From positions 1 to 64,000 of the forward strand of contig PLCN01000022.1 in assembly GCA_003134785.1 (NCBI GenBank): a DNA stretch of 64,000 nucleotides. The letters run 5' to 3'. Shown in pieces: positions 9,681 through 18,759 of the stretch. The DNA comes from Spartobacteria bacterium. Lineage in GTDB: Bacteria > Verrucomicrobiota > Verrucomicrobiia > Chthoniobacterales > UBA10450. Position 1 is the first letter of the stretch. Every line of letters starts with the position of its first letter. The notes under the pieces are model-generated. The model ran no database searches and was not told where the DNA came from. It saw only the letters and a list, made by a program, of their open reading frames with translations. A program made the translations under genes and the position numbers.

Positions 9681-9707
9681 ATCGAATCGCGCGGCAAGCT
9701 CGGACCG

Positions 9708-10712
9708 TCACTTCTCCGGTGACGCTTTCCAATCGTCGGCCGGTTCCATGACCGACCGGGGACCGGTGCCATTCAACCACGCCAGCGCATCCTTGTTGCC
9801 TTGCAAATACGCATCCCAAAACGCGGTCGATAGCGCCAGAATAACGCGATGATGGTTCGGATTGCGCGGCTCGCGGTCTCCGGGCAAGGCGCGATCGGTA
9901 AAGGCCGAATGCTCCGCGTTGTTGAGCACCACCTGATATTTCGACGCTCCGTGCAACGCGATGTAAACCGCCAGCCGCGATTTCATGTCCGCCGGTCCAA
10001 TGGGAGCGGCATCCTTTGTTCCCGTCATCAGCAGCCATGGGATCTTCACCGCGCCGAAAGCTCGTTCCGCGGTAGTCGATACCGGAGTGCTCGGGCTGAA
10101 TATCACCGCCGCGCGAATTCTTGGGTCGGTTAATTTGGTGCCGCTCATCGGCAGCGTCTCGCCGCTCACGGCCTCGGTCGTCACCGCGCCGAAGGAATGA
10201 CCAGACATCCCGATCTTTGTTAAATCCATGCGGCCGGCCAGCGGTCCGCTTTTGTTCCAGGCTTCGAGTTGATCGAGCACCCCGGGGACATCTCGCACGC
10301 GCAAGAGAAAATTCTCCAATGACGCCGCCGTCCGCAGCGCCGCCATGCGCTCCTCCGGCGCCGCATCCTTCCAGACCGCGTCATCGCTCCCGGGATGCTG
10401 CACAAAAACCGCGAGATAACCGCGCGCCGCCCAGTGTTCACCCAGAAATGCACTCCCCGCGCGCGAGCCGCCCAGTCCGTGACTGAACAAAACGATCGGC
10501 GCCGGCTGTTCGTTAGCCGGCAGATAGAGGTGGACCGGAATATCCCGGTTGCGCGAAGCATCATGCACCGTCAGGTCGCGCACTTGCGGCCGGGAACTCG
10601 CATCGATCGCCAGCGGATCGTAGCCTTTCGCTTCCACGCTGCTAAAAGCGGCCAGGACGAGTAAGATGCAGGCCCGGAGATTTTGTAAAACACTTCGCCT
10701 TTGCATGATCAT
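9708..10712 (-). CDS. secreted alpha/beta hydrolase (dienelactone hydrolase / chlorophyllase-like)
   Basis: A 334-residue protein with a signal peptide (RACILLVLAAFSSVEA, cleavage near 28). The hydrolase core shows the oxyanion-region HGLGGSR (79-85), the nucleophile elbow GMSGHSFGA with Ser at about 173, a PWLLMTGTKD Asp region, and NAEHSAF with the probable catalytic His. This matches secreted hydrolases that cleave ester bonds; the substrate is unknown. Two start codons, at 10712 and 10706, are two codons apart. It is divergent from the S9 peptidase gene. Confidence 0.8.
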   Translation of the reverse strand: MIMQRRSVLQNLRACILLVLAAFSSVEAKGYDPLAIDASSRPQVRDLTVHDASRNRDIPVHLYLPANEQPAPIVLFSHGLGGSRAGSAFLGEHWAARGYLAVFVQHPGSDDAVWKDAAPEERMAALRTAASLENFLLRVRDVPGVLDQLEAWNKSGPLAGRMDLTKIGMSGHSFGAVTTEAVSGETLPMSGTKLTDPRIRAAVIFSPSTPVSTTAERAFGAVKIPWLLMTGTKDAAPIGPADMKSRLAVYIALHGASKYQVVLNNAEHSAFTDRALPGDREPRNPNHHRVILALSTAFWDAYLQGNKDALAWLNGTGPRSVMEPADDWKASPEK

Positions 10713-10780
10713 TCAACGCGCTGAAGAACTGTTAGTTCCTCGAAAACTTTTCAAACAATTTTGCTCTCGGTAAGCGAGAT

Positions 10781-10892
10781 TTATTTTCGCTCGGGCGCAA
10801 CTTTGAGCACAATCTTGCCGCGAGTGCGACCCGTCGCTATCTGTCGGTGCGCCTCGGCAACGTCCATCAGCGGGAAAGTCTCCGAGATAATC
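10781..10892 (-). pseudogene. C-terminal remnant of a quinone oxidoreductase / zinc-type alcohol dehydrogenase
   Basis: On the minus strand the frame reads FPLMDVAEAHRQIATGRTRG followed by KIVLKVAPERK and a stop. DVAEAHR...G.T.GKIVL.V is the standard C-terminus of NADPH:quinone oxidoreductases (MDR superfamily). Nothing recognisable remains upstream of about 10892, where a 7-bp periodic repeat (10901-10932) and then the S9 peptidase gene begin. Only about 36 codons survive. Confidence 0.75.
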
Positions 10893-10900
10893 CTTCGACT

Positions 10901-10932
10901 CTAACTTCTGACTTCCGATCTCCGGTCTCTGG
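10901..10932. repeat. 7-bp periodic degenerate repeat
   Basis: Four successive 7-base units (TAACTTC, TGACTTC, CGATCTC, CGGTCTC) lie directly at the truncated end of the quinone oxidoreductase remnant. Same class as repeats at 23327, 25424, 25601, 28264, 34343 and in thiC. Confidence 0.6.
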
Positions 10933-10947
10933 ACGCAGGATTCCCGG

Positions 10948-12897
10948 ATGAAGCATTTTTTTCTGGCTTGTCTTTTCCCCGCGCTGTTAACAGCTGAGAG
11001 CATGCGGCTGACTGAACAGTTGGGTAAGACCGTGCTTTACGGGGATATCGCGCTTTCGCCCGATGGCACGCACGTCGCCTGGGTGCAGTCGACCGCCGCA
11101 ACGACGGCGAAGCAGACTTACATTCGCGGCACGTCGGGAAACGCGCCGGCCACCGTGGTTAACACCGGAAGTGCTGGCGAACGGACCGATTCCGGCCCCG
11201 CCTGGTCACCCGATTCCAAGACTCTCGCAGTGCTTTCCACCGCCGGCGAAAAAGAACAAAGACAGCTGTGGACAGTAAGCGCTGACGGTTCCAATCCGAA
11301 ACAGCTTACGGAGTTGGCGGGATACGCGGCGCGTCCGCGTTGGTCTCATGACGGCAAGAAAATTGCCTTCCTCTATATCGAAGGCGCGGGTGGCGGCGGC
11401 CCGTTAATGGCCGCGCCCAGCACGACGGGCGTGGTCGACACTGCCATTCATAACCAACGGATCGCTATGCTGGAAGTTGGGACCGGCCAGCTCCGTCAGG
11501 TTTCGCCGCCGAATCTGCACATCTATGATTTCGATTGGTCGCCCGACGACCAAACATTTGTGACAACAGCCGCGCCAGGGCCGGGCGATAACAATTGGTG
11601 GATCGCGCAGATTTACACCATCGACATCGCAAAAGGAAACGCGGCCTCCATTTACAAACCTTCTCTTCAAGTCGCGGTTCCGCGCTGGTCACCGGATGGC
11701 AAGTCGATCGCGTTCATTGAAGGCCTGATGAGCGATGAGGGATTCCACGGCGGCGACCTCTGTACTGTCTCGGCCTCTGGACACGATCTTGTGAATCGGA
11801 CGAAAGGTCGTAAGAGCTCGGTCAGTTCCCTCTTTTGGCAAGCGCCAGACCGCGTTTTGTTCACGGAATATGTGAGAGGCGGAGGCGCGATCTCGGAACT
11901 GACGCTCCCTAACAATGCCGTGCGGACAATCTGGAAAGGCGCCGAAGCCTTTCACGCTTTCGGCAATTTCCCGGACTTTGCTGTTTCCAAAGATGGCAAG
12001 GCGGCCGCGGTAGTCCGCAGCACTTACGAAACGTCGCCCGAAGTTTGGACCGGCCCGATCGGCGAATGGCGACAACTGACCGCTAACAACTCGACTCAAA
12101 CAACCACGTGGGGTAAGGCCGACAACATTGAGTGGACGAATGACGACTTCAGTATTCAGGGATGGCTTATCCCGCCCGCGAAGCTGGAGTCCGGCAAGAA
12201 ATATCCCATGGTCGTCCTGATCCATGGTGGACCTTCCAGCGTCACGACTCCGGAGTGGCCCGCTGGTTTTGGAATGTCGCGAGCGATCATCGCCGCTCTT
12301 TCAGCACGCGGGTACTATGTCCTTCTGCCAAACCCGCGCGGCAGCTACGGCCAGGGCGAAGATTTCACCCGCGCTAACGTGAAAGATTTCGGCGGCGGCG
12401 ATCTTCGCGACACTCTCGCCGGAGTCGACGCCGCCATCGCAAAGTATCCGATCGACCCCGCGCGCCTCGGTGTGACCGGCTGGAGTTACGGCGGATTCAT
12501 GACCATGTGGACCGTCACGCAAACGAACCGTTTCCGTGGCGCGGTCGCCGGCGCCGGTATTGCAAATTGGCAAAGCTATTATGGCCAGAACCTGATCGAT
12601 CAATGGATGATCCCTTTTTTCGGTGCGTCGGTTTACGATGATCCCGGCGCTTACCAAAGGAGTTCGCCCATTGACCACATCAAGAAGGTGAAGACTCCAA
12701 CCCTGGTTATCGTCGGCGAGCACGACGCCGAATGTCCCGCGCCGCAGTCCTACGAATTCTGGCACGCGTTACGAACGCTCGGAGTCCCGACCCAGCTCGT
12801 GGTCTATCCCGGCGAAGGCCACATGTTCGTTAAGCCCGAGAACCAGGCCGATCGCCTCGACCAAACCGTCGCCTGGTTCGACAAATACCTGCAGTAA
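10948..12897 (+). CDS. S9 family peptidase (acylaminoacyl-/dipeptidyl-peptidase-like)
   Basis: A 649-residue secreted peptidase (signal MKHFFLACLFPALLTAE). Residues 30-380 carry TolB-type propeller blades (SPDGTHVAWVQS, SPDSKTLAVLS, WSHDGKKIAFL, WSPDGKSIAFIEG). The C-terminal alpha/beta-hydrolase domain has the catalytic triad of the prolyl oligopeptidase clan: GWSYGGFM with Ser at about 513, Asp at about 593 (VGEHDAE) and His at about 625 (GEGHMF). The propeller limits access to short peptides, so the enzyme probably degrades oligopeptides in the periplasm. Monocistronic. Confidence 0.92.
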   Translation: MKHFFLACLFPALLTAESMRLTEQLGKTVLYGDIALSPDGTHVAWVQSTAATTAKQTYIRGTSGNAPATVVNTGSAGERTDSGPAWSPDSKTLAVLSTAGEKEQRQLWTVSADGSNPKQLTELAGYAARPRWSHDGKKIAFLYIEGAGGGGPLMAAPSTTGVVDTAIHNQRIAMLEVGTGQLRQVSPPNLHIYDFDWSPDDQTFVTTAAPGPGDNNWWIAQIYTIDIAKGNAASIYKPSLQVAVPRWSPDGKSIAFIEGLMSDEGFHGGDLCTVSASGHDLVNRTKGRKSSVSSLFWQAPDRVLFTEYVRGGGAISELTLPNNAVRTIWKGAEAFHAFGNFPDFAVSKDGKAAAVVRSTYETSPEVWTGPIGEWRQLTANNSTQTTTWGKADNIEWTNDDFSIQGWLIPPAKLESGKKYPMVVLIHGGPSSVTTPEWPAGFGMSRAIIAALSARGYYVLLPNPRGSYGQGEDFTRANVKDFGGGDLRDTLAGVDAAIAKYPIDPARLGVTGWSYGGFMTMWTVTQTNRFRGAVAGAGIANWQSYYGQNLIDQWMIPFFGASVYDDPGAYQRSSPIDHIKKVKTPTLVIVGEHDAECPAPQSYEFWHALRTLGVPTQLVVYPGEGHMFVKPENQADRLDQTVAWFDKYLQ

Positions 12898-12983
12898 CTG
12901 CAGTGTCCCGGTCCTCGATTCAATTTCTACTTCCTACCTTCCTCAAAACCTTCGACCTCGGCCGTCCGCCTCTTCCGGTCTCC

Positions 12984-14180
12984 TCACGGCTCGTGCGCTG
13001 GAACGAACGTCAACTGTTCGATGAGGAGCGTGCTGAATGCCGCGAATGGTCTGCCATTTAGCCGCGGGTCGGAATCAAATCGCACCGCGGCGATCGGTGC
13101 GAACCCCGGGGCGCGCAACGCGTACGTCTGCGCCGGCACATCGTCTTCGCTCTTGCCATCGGTCGACGGGAGCCGTCGCGTCAGGCTTTCGCTTTGCGAG
13201 CTGAGTTCATTGTTACTGGCATCGAGCGCGTGAGCGCTCCAGGCCGGGTGCGTGACGCCGCTCTCGGTATAAGGATAAAGCCGCGGGCGCATAAACGTGA
13301 CGCTCTGCGCCGGCGTGCTCAATCTTAACGTAAATGACGCCGGCTCATTCTTGGTGTTCACCTGCGTGAGAAAGTTCTGGCTCACTGTCGGAAACACACC
13401 TTTTCCTTCATAGAGACCCCGGTTATTGATCAAGATCACTTCCGAACCTGTCGGTTGTACCTCTACCACCGAGATGCCGGCCTTCCGCAGATAAGGCGCG
13501 GCCGAGACGATGAAAGGAGCGGCCGACCCCGTATTAACATCCGCGAAACTAACAATTGTTTCGCCAGGGACAACCTTCGGTGCCGGCACATCGCGATTCT
13601 GAGGAGCTATCGCTTGGTTAGTGGCCGTCGGTCTAAACTTCAGTAGCAGCAAAGATCCACCGACAATAATAACTACGGCCGCCGCGCCCATCACCAACCA
13701 GCGCCGCCTAGGCTTTTGAGATTTCGTGGAGACACGCGGCGTTCGCGGCGCCAGCGCGACCGGCTGGCTCGGTGCTGCCTCTCCCGGATACAGCAGGTTT
13801 CGCACTGCTGTAGTTAGACTCGCAAGATGGTTTTCCAGCGGCGGCGTCAGCGCATCCAGCCAATGGGGAGTGCTCAAATAATATCTTAGATCGTCATTCA
13901 ACACGACCTCTTCGATGCGGAACTGGATGATGTGCAGATGCGAGGCCAATTGCACCTCACGCAGGACTTGTTCGGAATTATTCGAGTTGGCCGAGAAAAC
14001 CAGCACCATCGCCTTGCTTTGCTGAATGGCACGAGTGATTTCGCCCGCGAACGACCGCCCCGGCTGCACATCGCGCGGCGCAACCCAACAACGCAGACCT
14101 TCATTCTCTAGCGCAGCACAGATCGCATCCGACACCGTTTTGTCCTGCGTCGAATGCGAAATGAAAACGTCGTGTGCCAT
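12984..14180 (-). CDS. TIR domain protein with one membrane span and an extracytoplasmic domain
   Basis: A 398-residue protein. Residues 4-130 form a TIR domain: VFISHSTQDK at 5-14, GLRCWVAPRD at 28-37, SKAMVLVFSANSNNS at 55-69, then SEQVLREVQLA with Glu 70 and Glu 75 near the site of the catalytic Glu of TIR NADases. A basic linker (TKSQKPRRR) precedes one membrane helix at about 161-180. The C-terminal 200 residues are beta-rich and would lie outside the cytoplasm. TIR domains hydrolyse NAD+ or act as adaptors; here the outside domain could sense a ligand. No defence partner is adjacent, so a signalling role is as likely as defence. Confidence 0.85.
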   Translation of the reverse strand: MAHDVFISHSTQDKTVSDAICAALENEGLRCWVAPRDVQPGRSFAGEITRAIQQSKAMVLVFSANSNNSEQVLREVQLASHLHIIQFRIEEVVLNDDLRYYLSTPHWLDALTPPLENHLASLTTAVRNLLYPGEAAPSQPVALAPRTPRVSTKSQKPRRRWLVMGAAAVVIIVGGSLLLLKFRPTATNQAIAPQNRDVPAPKVVPGETIVSFADVNTGSAAPFIVSAAPYLRKAGISVVEVQPTGSEVILINNRGLYEGKGVFPTVSQNFLTQVNTKNEPASFTLRLSTPAQSVTFMRPRLYPYTESGVTHPAWSAHALDASNNELSSQSESLTRRLPSTDGKSEDDVPAQTYALRAPGFAPIAAVRFDSDPRLNGRPFAAFSTLLIEQLTFVPAHEP

Positions 14181-14257
14181 GCCGCTGCGTTTCTACCGTC
14201 TCCCCGGCAAATAGGCAATTGTCAGAGCCAGGCCGCGACCGACGCGCGCGCCGACCC

Positions 14258-15463
14258 CTATTGAACCTCCAAGTCTTCGCGTAACTCCCGCTTGAGTGTC
14301 TGTTGCATTTCCGGGAACAGACCTTCGTGATAGTGCAAAATCCTTCCGCTCCGGGATATCACCACCTGGCTGGGAAGACCCGGGCTCGCGAAGGCCTTGA
14401 ACAGTTTCGACTCAGAATCGAATAACGTGGTCATGGCGAAGCCTTGGGATCGCCAAAACGCCTGCACCCGACGTGATTTTTCGTTCGCATCATTTCCCTG
14501 CTCCAAAGTGTTCACGGCAAAAACTTTCACGGACAATTTTTCTCCCGCGGCCCAGTCCGCGACCGACTGCGTTTCTTTTAGTGCCTTCCAACACGGCACG
14601 CACCATGTCGCCCAAAAATCCAGGAGCACGACGGACCCGCGAAGATCATGCAGCGCGATCTTTTTGCCGTCGAGAGTTTCGAGTTCAAGGTCCGGCGCGG
14701 ACGACCCTGGCGCGAGTCGCTTCGATATCAGCTCAGTCAAGTTGTTAACGACACTGCGCGAGCCGGGCGTGAAACCAATCGGCGGTTCTGCGGATATGCG
14801 TGGTGAAAATGTGCCGTTTACCCGAACAACAAATCCTTCCGGGGCGCCTGCTGGTCTTACCTGAAAGGAAATTGTCTCGAGAAAATGAGTTTCGGGATTG
14901 ATCCGCACAGCCAGTTCTCCGTTCTGCGCCACGAAGTGGACTTCATCGTACGCCTTCCGGTCGTCACCAGTGACGCGTCGATATCTGTCGATACGCAACG
15001 GCTCGAGAAGATTGAAGCGAAACGTGTCCACGCAGGCATCCAGGTTTTTCCCTTCATGCATGGCTAACGGCGGCGGCTCGAAAAGAGAACCGGCGCCGGC
15101 TACCTGCCGCAAAATACTGCCAAAATCGCGGTCGTAACTAGCTGAGACATATTTTTCGGACACATCGCTCTGGATGAGATAGAACGTCGTATCCAGCGCG
15201 ACCGCTTCCAGGAGAGCGTTCTTCACCACCACGCTCCGGCCCGGGCCAAATCCGTATTCCTGCGTTTTTGTTTCCTGCTCGGATCCTGGCGCATTAACGG
15301 CATAGGAAAGAGTATCGCGAAACGTCTCCACGCTTTTGTAGGCCTTGATCGATTCCTCGAGGACCTCACGCGCACGATCCACCTCGGCTTGGGACCCGGC
15401 TTCAGCAGCCACGATTGCCCTCGTCGCGATCAGCACCGCGACAAGTATCACCTTCATATCCAT
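14258..15463 (-). CDS. secreted TlpA-like thioredoxin-fold protein
   Basis: A 401-residue protein with a signal peptide (VILVAVLIATRAIVAAEA). Residues 30-245 resemble the DUF2092/LolA-like beta fold that binds lipids (YKSVETFRDTLSYAV at the start). Residues 255-400 are a TlpA/ResA thioredoxin domain: APDLELETLDGKKIALHDL, then DFWATWCVPC with active-site Cys 288 and Cys 291, and later PSQVVISRSGRI with the cis-Pro region. It is expected to reduce or exchange disulfides in the periplasm; the N-terminal domain may present the client. Confidence 0.85.
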   Translation of the reverse strand: MDMKVILVAVLIATRAIVAAEAGSQAEVDRAREVLEESIKAYKSVETFRDTLSYAVNAPGSEQETKTQEYGFGPGRSVVVKNALLEAVALDTTFYLIQSDVSEKYVSASYDRDFGSILRQVAGAGSLFEPPPLAMHEGKNLDACVDTFRFNLLEPLRIDRYRRVTGDDRKAYDEVHFVAQNGELAVRINPETHFLETISFQVRPAGAPEGFVVRVNGTFSPRISAEPPIGFTPGSRSVVNNLTELISKRLAPGSSAPDLELETLDGKKIALHDLRGSVVLLDFWATWCVPCWKALKETQSVADWAAGEKLSVKVFAVNTLEQGNDANEKSRRVQAFWRSQGFAMTTLFDSESKLFKAFASPGLPSQVVISRSGRILHYHEGLFPEMQQTLKRELREDLEVQ

Positions 15464-15522
15464 TCGATGCGGTGAAGCATCGAATTGGATTCAACAATTC
15501 CAGGCTGCCACAGCGGCAGAGA

Positions 15523-16644
15523 CTACTTGTGGCTTTCTTCGAACGCTTCCTTGTTCACTACGTATGGCATCTTGGTCGGGTCGCCATTGTAGTTCCCTTC
15601 CAGCACGTCGATCACTGCCTGGGCCGTGCGGCCAGCCATGCCTTTGTCGGGATCGACCGAAAGCCGCGTGATCTGCGCGCCACTGGCGAAGTGATGGAAC
15701 AGGCGCATGCGATCGGCGATTTCGGGATCGAGGAGCGGCGAATGGGCCGGCAGCGGCTCTTTCTCAAAGACGTCGAGTGCCGCCCCGGCGATGACTTTGT
15801 CTTTCAATGCTTGGGCCAGGGCCTTCTCGTCCACAACCGGACCGCGTGAGCTATTCACCAGATACGCCGTCGGCTTCATCAGCTTGAGTGTCTTCTCGTT
15901 GATGAGGTGGTAGGTCGGCTTGTCGGTTTCGCCTTCGCGCAAAAGCGGCACGTGGATGCTTACATAGTCGGCGCCGCCAAGTGCCTCTTCGAACTCCACG
16001 TACTTGATCCAGGTCTTCTCCTTCTGAATCCCCTTCGCATGGCGCAGATCCATCAACGCCTGGATGGAAGCGATGTACTCGTCATTGTGATACGCCGGGT
16101 CGTAGCAGAGCATGTTCATGTCGAAGCCCGAGCACTTCTTGATCATCGCCAGGCCGATGCGCCCGGTGCCGATGATGGCGATGGTCTTGCCCGTGACTTC
16201 GTCGCCGAGGAACGGCAGGAATGGGTGCCACGACGGCCACTTCTGTTCCCGCACCAGGCACTCACTCTGCCACATCTTCCGCGCCAGCATTCCCATCATG
16301 AAAAAAGCAAACTCGGCCGTCGCTTCGGTGAGCACGTCGGCGGTGTTGGTGAACGGGACCTTGTATTTGTTAGCGTCGGCGCGGTTGATGTTATCGAAGC
16401 CGACTGCGATCTGCGCCACGATCTTGAGCGAGCCTTTCCCTGCACCGAAAATCTCCGCGTCGATCGGATCGCGCAGCGTGGTGATCAACGCGTCAATGCC
16501 GCTCTTCACTTTCTCGATGATCAACTTTTTCGGCGGTGCCTCCGGGCCTTGGAAAACTTCAAGCTCATAACCGCGCTCGCGCAGACGGTTCTCGGCCGGA
16601 TCGCCGATCCGGGACGTGGCAAAGATTCGTTTCTTGTCGCTCAT
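15523..16644 (-). CDS. D-isomer-specific 2-hydroxyacid dehydrogenase
   Basis: A 373-residue NAD(H)-dependent dehydrogenase of the glyoxylate/phosphoglycerate family. The Rossmann motif IIGTGRIG is at 158-164, the catalytic Arg is in NSSRGPVVDEKAL (Arg 267), the Glu is in LDVFEKEP (near 294), and a His lies at 317-318 (LFHHFASG). A roughly 25-residue insertion after the Rossmann strand (YHNDEYIASIQALMDLRHAK and following) is longer than in typical members. It lies 60 bases downstream of an aminotransferase gene on the same strand, so the two probably act on one hydroxy-, keto- and amino-acid set. Confidence 0.9.
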   Translation of the reverse strand: MSDKKRIFATSRIGDPAENRLRERGYELEVFQGPEAPPKKLIIEKVKSGIDALITTLRDPIDAEIFGAGKGSLKIVAQIAVGFDNINRADANKYKVPFTNTADVLTEATAEFAFFMMGMLARKMWQSECLVREQKWPSWHPFLPFLGDEVTGKTIAIIGTGRIGLAMIKKCSGFDMNMLCYDPAYHNDEYIASIQALMDLRHAKGIQKEKTWIKYVEFEEALGGADYVSIHVPLLREGETDKPTYHLINEKTLKLMKPTAYLVNSSRGPVVDEKALAQALKDKVIAGAALDVFEKEPLPAHSPLLDPEIADRMRLFHHFASGAQITRLSVDPDKGMAGRTAQAVIDVLEGNYNGDPTKMPYVVNKEAFEESHK

Positions 16645-16704
16645 GTGTCTGAAGAGAATGCCTCAGGAACGCAAGAAAGCAGGAAGTTTTCTACTTTCTA
16701 CTTT

Positions 16705-17889
16705 TTAGAGATTCGTCTTCGCCCAAGCCCCGACGCGATCCAGTGCCTTCTCGATGTTGTCGATCGAGTTGGCCACGCTGAAGCGCAAATAGCCTTCGCC
16801 GAAATCCCCGAAGGCGGTGCCGGACAACCCGGCGACGCCGGCGTCGTCGAGCAACGCGTCCGCCAATTTCTTCGAGGGCCATCCGGTTTGCTTGATGTTG
16901 GGGAAAACGTAGAACGCTCCCTTGGGCAAGAGGCAGGAAAAACCTTTGATCTGGTTGAGGCCGGCGACCATCACGTCGCGGCGTTTCTTGAACTCGGCGC
17001 ACATCGTCTCAACCGACTCCTGCGGACCCCGGAGCGCTTCGATGCCGGCGATTTGCGTGAAGCTCGCCGTGCACGAGTTCGAGTTCGTCATCAGGCGGGC
17101 GAGGTGCGTCGCCAAATCTGCGCGCATCACGCCGTATCCCATCCGCCAGCCGGTCATGGCGTAAGTCTTGGAGAAACCGTCGAGCAAAATGCAGCGCTCC
17201 TTCATGCCGTCTACCGACATGATGGAGTGGTGCTCACCCTCGAAGATGAGGCGGCTGTAAATCTCGTCGGTCAGCACCATGATGTTGCGGTCGCCGATCG
17301 CGCGCGCGATGCCGTCGATGTCGATCTTTGTCAGCATGCCGCCGGTCGGATTCTGCGGCGAATTCAAAATGATGAGCTTCGTGCGGTCGTTGATCAGCCC
17401 GGCGAGTTCGCCGACGTCGAGGCGGAAATCCATCTCCTCGCGCAACTGAATCGGCACGGCTTTCGCGCCGAGGTAGTTGATCATTGACTCGTAGATCGGG
17501 AATCCGGGATTGGGGTAAATCACCTCATCCCCTTCCTCAACCAGCGCGAGGATGGTGAAGAAGATGATGGGCTTACCGCCCGGAACAACGACCACTTCTT
17601 CGGGCGTCGCGTTTACCCGGCGCGTCTCGCTCACGTACTGAGCGATGGTTTCGCGCAGCTGCGGCAAGCCGGCTGAAGGCCCGTAGTGAGTGAAGCCCTT
17701 GTGCAGCGCGTCGGTCGCCGCCGAGATAATGTTTTCCGGCGTATCAAAATCGGGCTCTCCGATCTCGAGATGGACGATGTCGCGCCCCTTCGCCTCCAGT
17801 GCGCGCGCTTTCACCAGCACTTCGAACGCGGTCTCGGTGCCGAGACGCGCCATGCGCCTGGCGAGGCGAAGTTCAAAGGCCTTATTCAT
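16705..17889 (-). CDS. class I/II pyridoxal-phosphate aminotransferase
   Basis: A 394-residue fold-type I aminotransferase of the aspartate aminotransferase group. It shows the N-terminal IGEPDFDTPENI, the FTHYGPSAGLPQLRE segment (67-80), NSPQNPTGGML (177-186) and the PLP-binding Lys at about 241 in LLDGFSKTYAMTGWRMGY. The amino acid acted on cannot be assigned from sequence alone. It is the first gene of a two-gene unit with the downstream 2-hydroxyacid dehydrogenase; the pair could reduce the keto acid product. Confidence 0.9.
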   Translation of the reverse strand: MNKAFELRLARRMARLGTETAFEVLVKARALEAKGRDIVHLEIGEPDFDTPENIISAATDALHKGFTHYGPSAGLPQLRETIAQYVSETRRVNATPEEVVVVPGGKPIIFFTILALVEEGDEVIYPNPGFPIYESMINYLGAKAVPIQLREEMDFRLDVGELAGLINDRTKLIILNSPQNPTGGMLTKIDIDGIARAIGDRNIMVLTDEIYSRLIFEGEHHSIMSVDGMKERCILLDGFSKTYAMTGWRMGYGVMRADLATHLARLMTNSNSCTASFTQIAGIEALRGPQESVETMCAEFKKRRDVMVAGLNQIKGFSCLLPKGAFYVFPNIKQTGWPSKKLADALLDDAGVAGLSGTAFGDFGEGYLRFSVANSIDNIEKALDRVGAWAKTNL

Positions 17890-18243
17890 GACGGTGAAAG
17901 GAGAAAGCGGTCATCGACGCATAGCTTTGCCGTTTTCGTAAGTTTCGGCAAATGCGATATGACGTGAACTGAACAGTGCTGTCCAGTTATTGTATTTCAG
18001 GCGTCGATGCGATCGCGATCAAAATTCAGTTGCCGGTTGTCGGGATCTTCACCATTTCAGTGTTTCAGATTCTGGAAGCGTCTCAACAGCTCCGTTTTGT
18101 TCATTTTCCATTTTTTGAGTTCCGGCGGGCAGGAGCCGCCCAACTGCATCATAAGCCGCTTACGATAGGTAGAATGAGGTCGCTCAAGTAGTTCGCTCGA
18201 AGTTCGCGCCGGAACTTCGCAAAGTTTCCCGTAGATTTCCGCC
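17890..18243. other. intergenic stretch with no supported gene
   Basis: 354 bases between the aminotransferase (minus strand) and the cupin (plus strand). It is richer in A and T than the flanks and must hold both promoters. A minus-strand frame at 18057-18254 is open but overlaps the cupin start and resembles no family, so it is not called. Confidence 0.6.
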
Positions 18244-18573
18244 ATGAGCTTCATTGATCTCGATCAATTGCCGTTTGTTGGAATGTCGCATGAGTTCGTC
18301 GGCGAAACTCAAGGTGCGCCCTTCTCGGCCTACATCGTCAAGGCCAGGCCGGGGCAAGGCCCGCCTTTACATAAGCATCCCTACGTCGAAGTCGCATTCA
18401 CCCTCGAAGGCTGCGCCACCATCACGGTCGGAGATGAACAGCGCGAGGTGAAAGCGGGCGGCATCGTCGTCATTCCGGCGGAAACACCGCATCGATTCGT
18501 TAACTCCGGCGACACGATCTTGCGCCAAATCGACATCCACGCGAATCCAAAATTCGTTCAGACTAAATTGTGA
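18244..18573 (+). CDS. cupin domain protein
   Basis: A 109-residue single-domain cupin. Motif 1 PPLHKHPYVEVAFTLEG (39-55) and motif 2 GGIVVIPAETPHRFVNSGD (76-94) give the His/Glu metal site. It is very small, which fits the conserved cupin_2 type; the substrate is unknown. Partial copies of it exist at 9632-9680 and immediately downstream at 18615-18700, so this locus has been duplicated and eroded. It is transcribed alone. Confidence 0.85.
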   Translation: MSFIDLDQLPFVGMSHEFVGETQGAPFSAYIVKARPGQGPPLHKHPYVEVAFTLEGCATITVGDEQREVKAGGIVVIPAETPHRFVNSGDTILRQIDIHANPKFVQTKL

Positions 18574-18614
18574 CTCTTGATCGCTCGCCAAGCCGTAGCC
18601 TCTGGCGAAGGCTG

Positions 18615-18700
18615 GACATCCACGCCAGCCCGCAATTTATTCAAACGAATCTCACCTGAAGATTTTTCAAACGTCCCTACGTCGAGATTGAATTCACCTA
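18615..18700 (+). pseudogene. remnants of a second cupin copy
   Basis: Right after the intact cupin, the plus strand reads DIHASPQFIQTNLT and a stop (18615-18659), matching the intact end DIHANPKFVQTKL, and then RPYVEIEFT (18671-18700), matching HPYVEVAFT. The two pieces are in reversed order relative to the gene. They are read as debris of a tandem copy that was rearranged. Confidence 0.65.
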
Positions 18701-18759
18701 AGTTACTCGTTAGGTCAGCCGGGATCATTCTTCTCTAGGCGGCGGGGCGGTCGCCGCCG

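Noticed and set aside
15907-17487. 526-residue plus-strand open frame
   Set aside because: Antisense to the aminotransferase and dehydrogenase genes, both of which have clear family motifs; a high-GC shadow frame.
18057-18254. 65-residue minus-strand frame upstream of the cupin
   Set aside because: Overlaps the cupin start and has no family likeness; possible but not supported.
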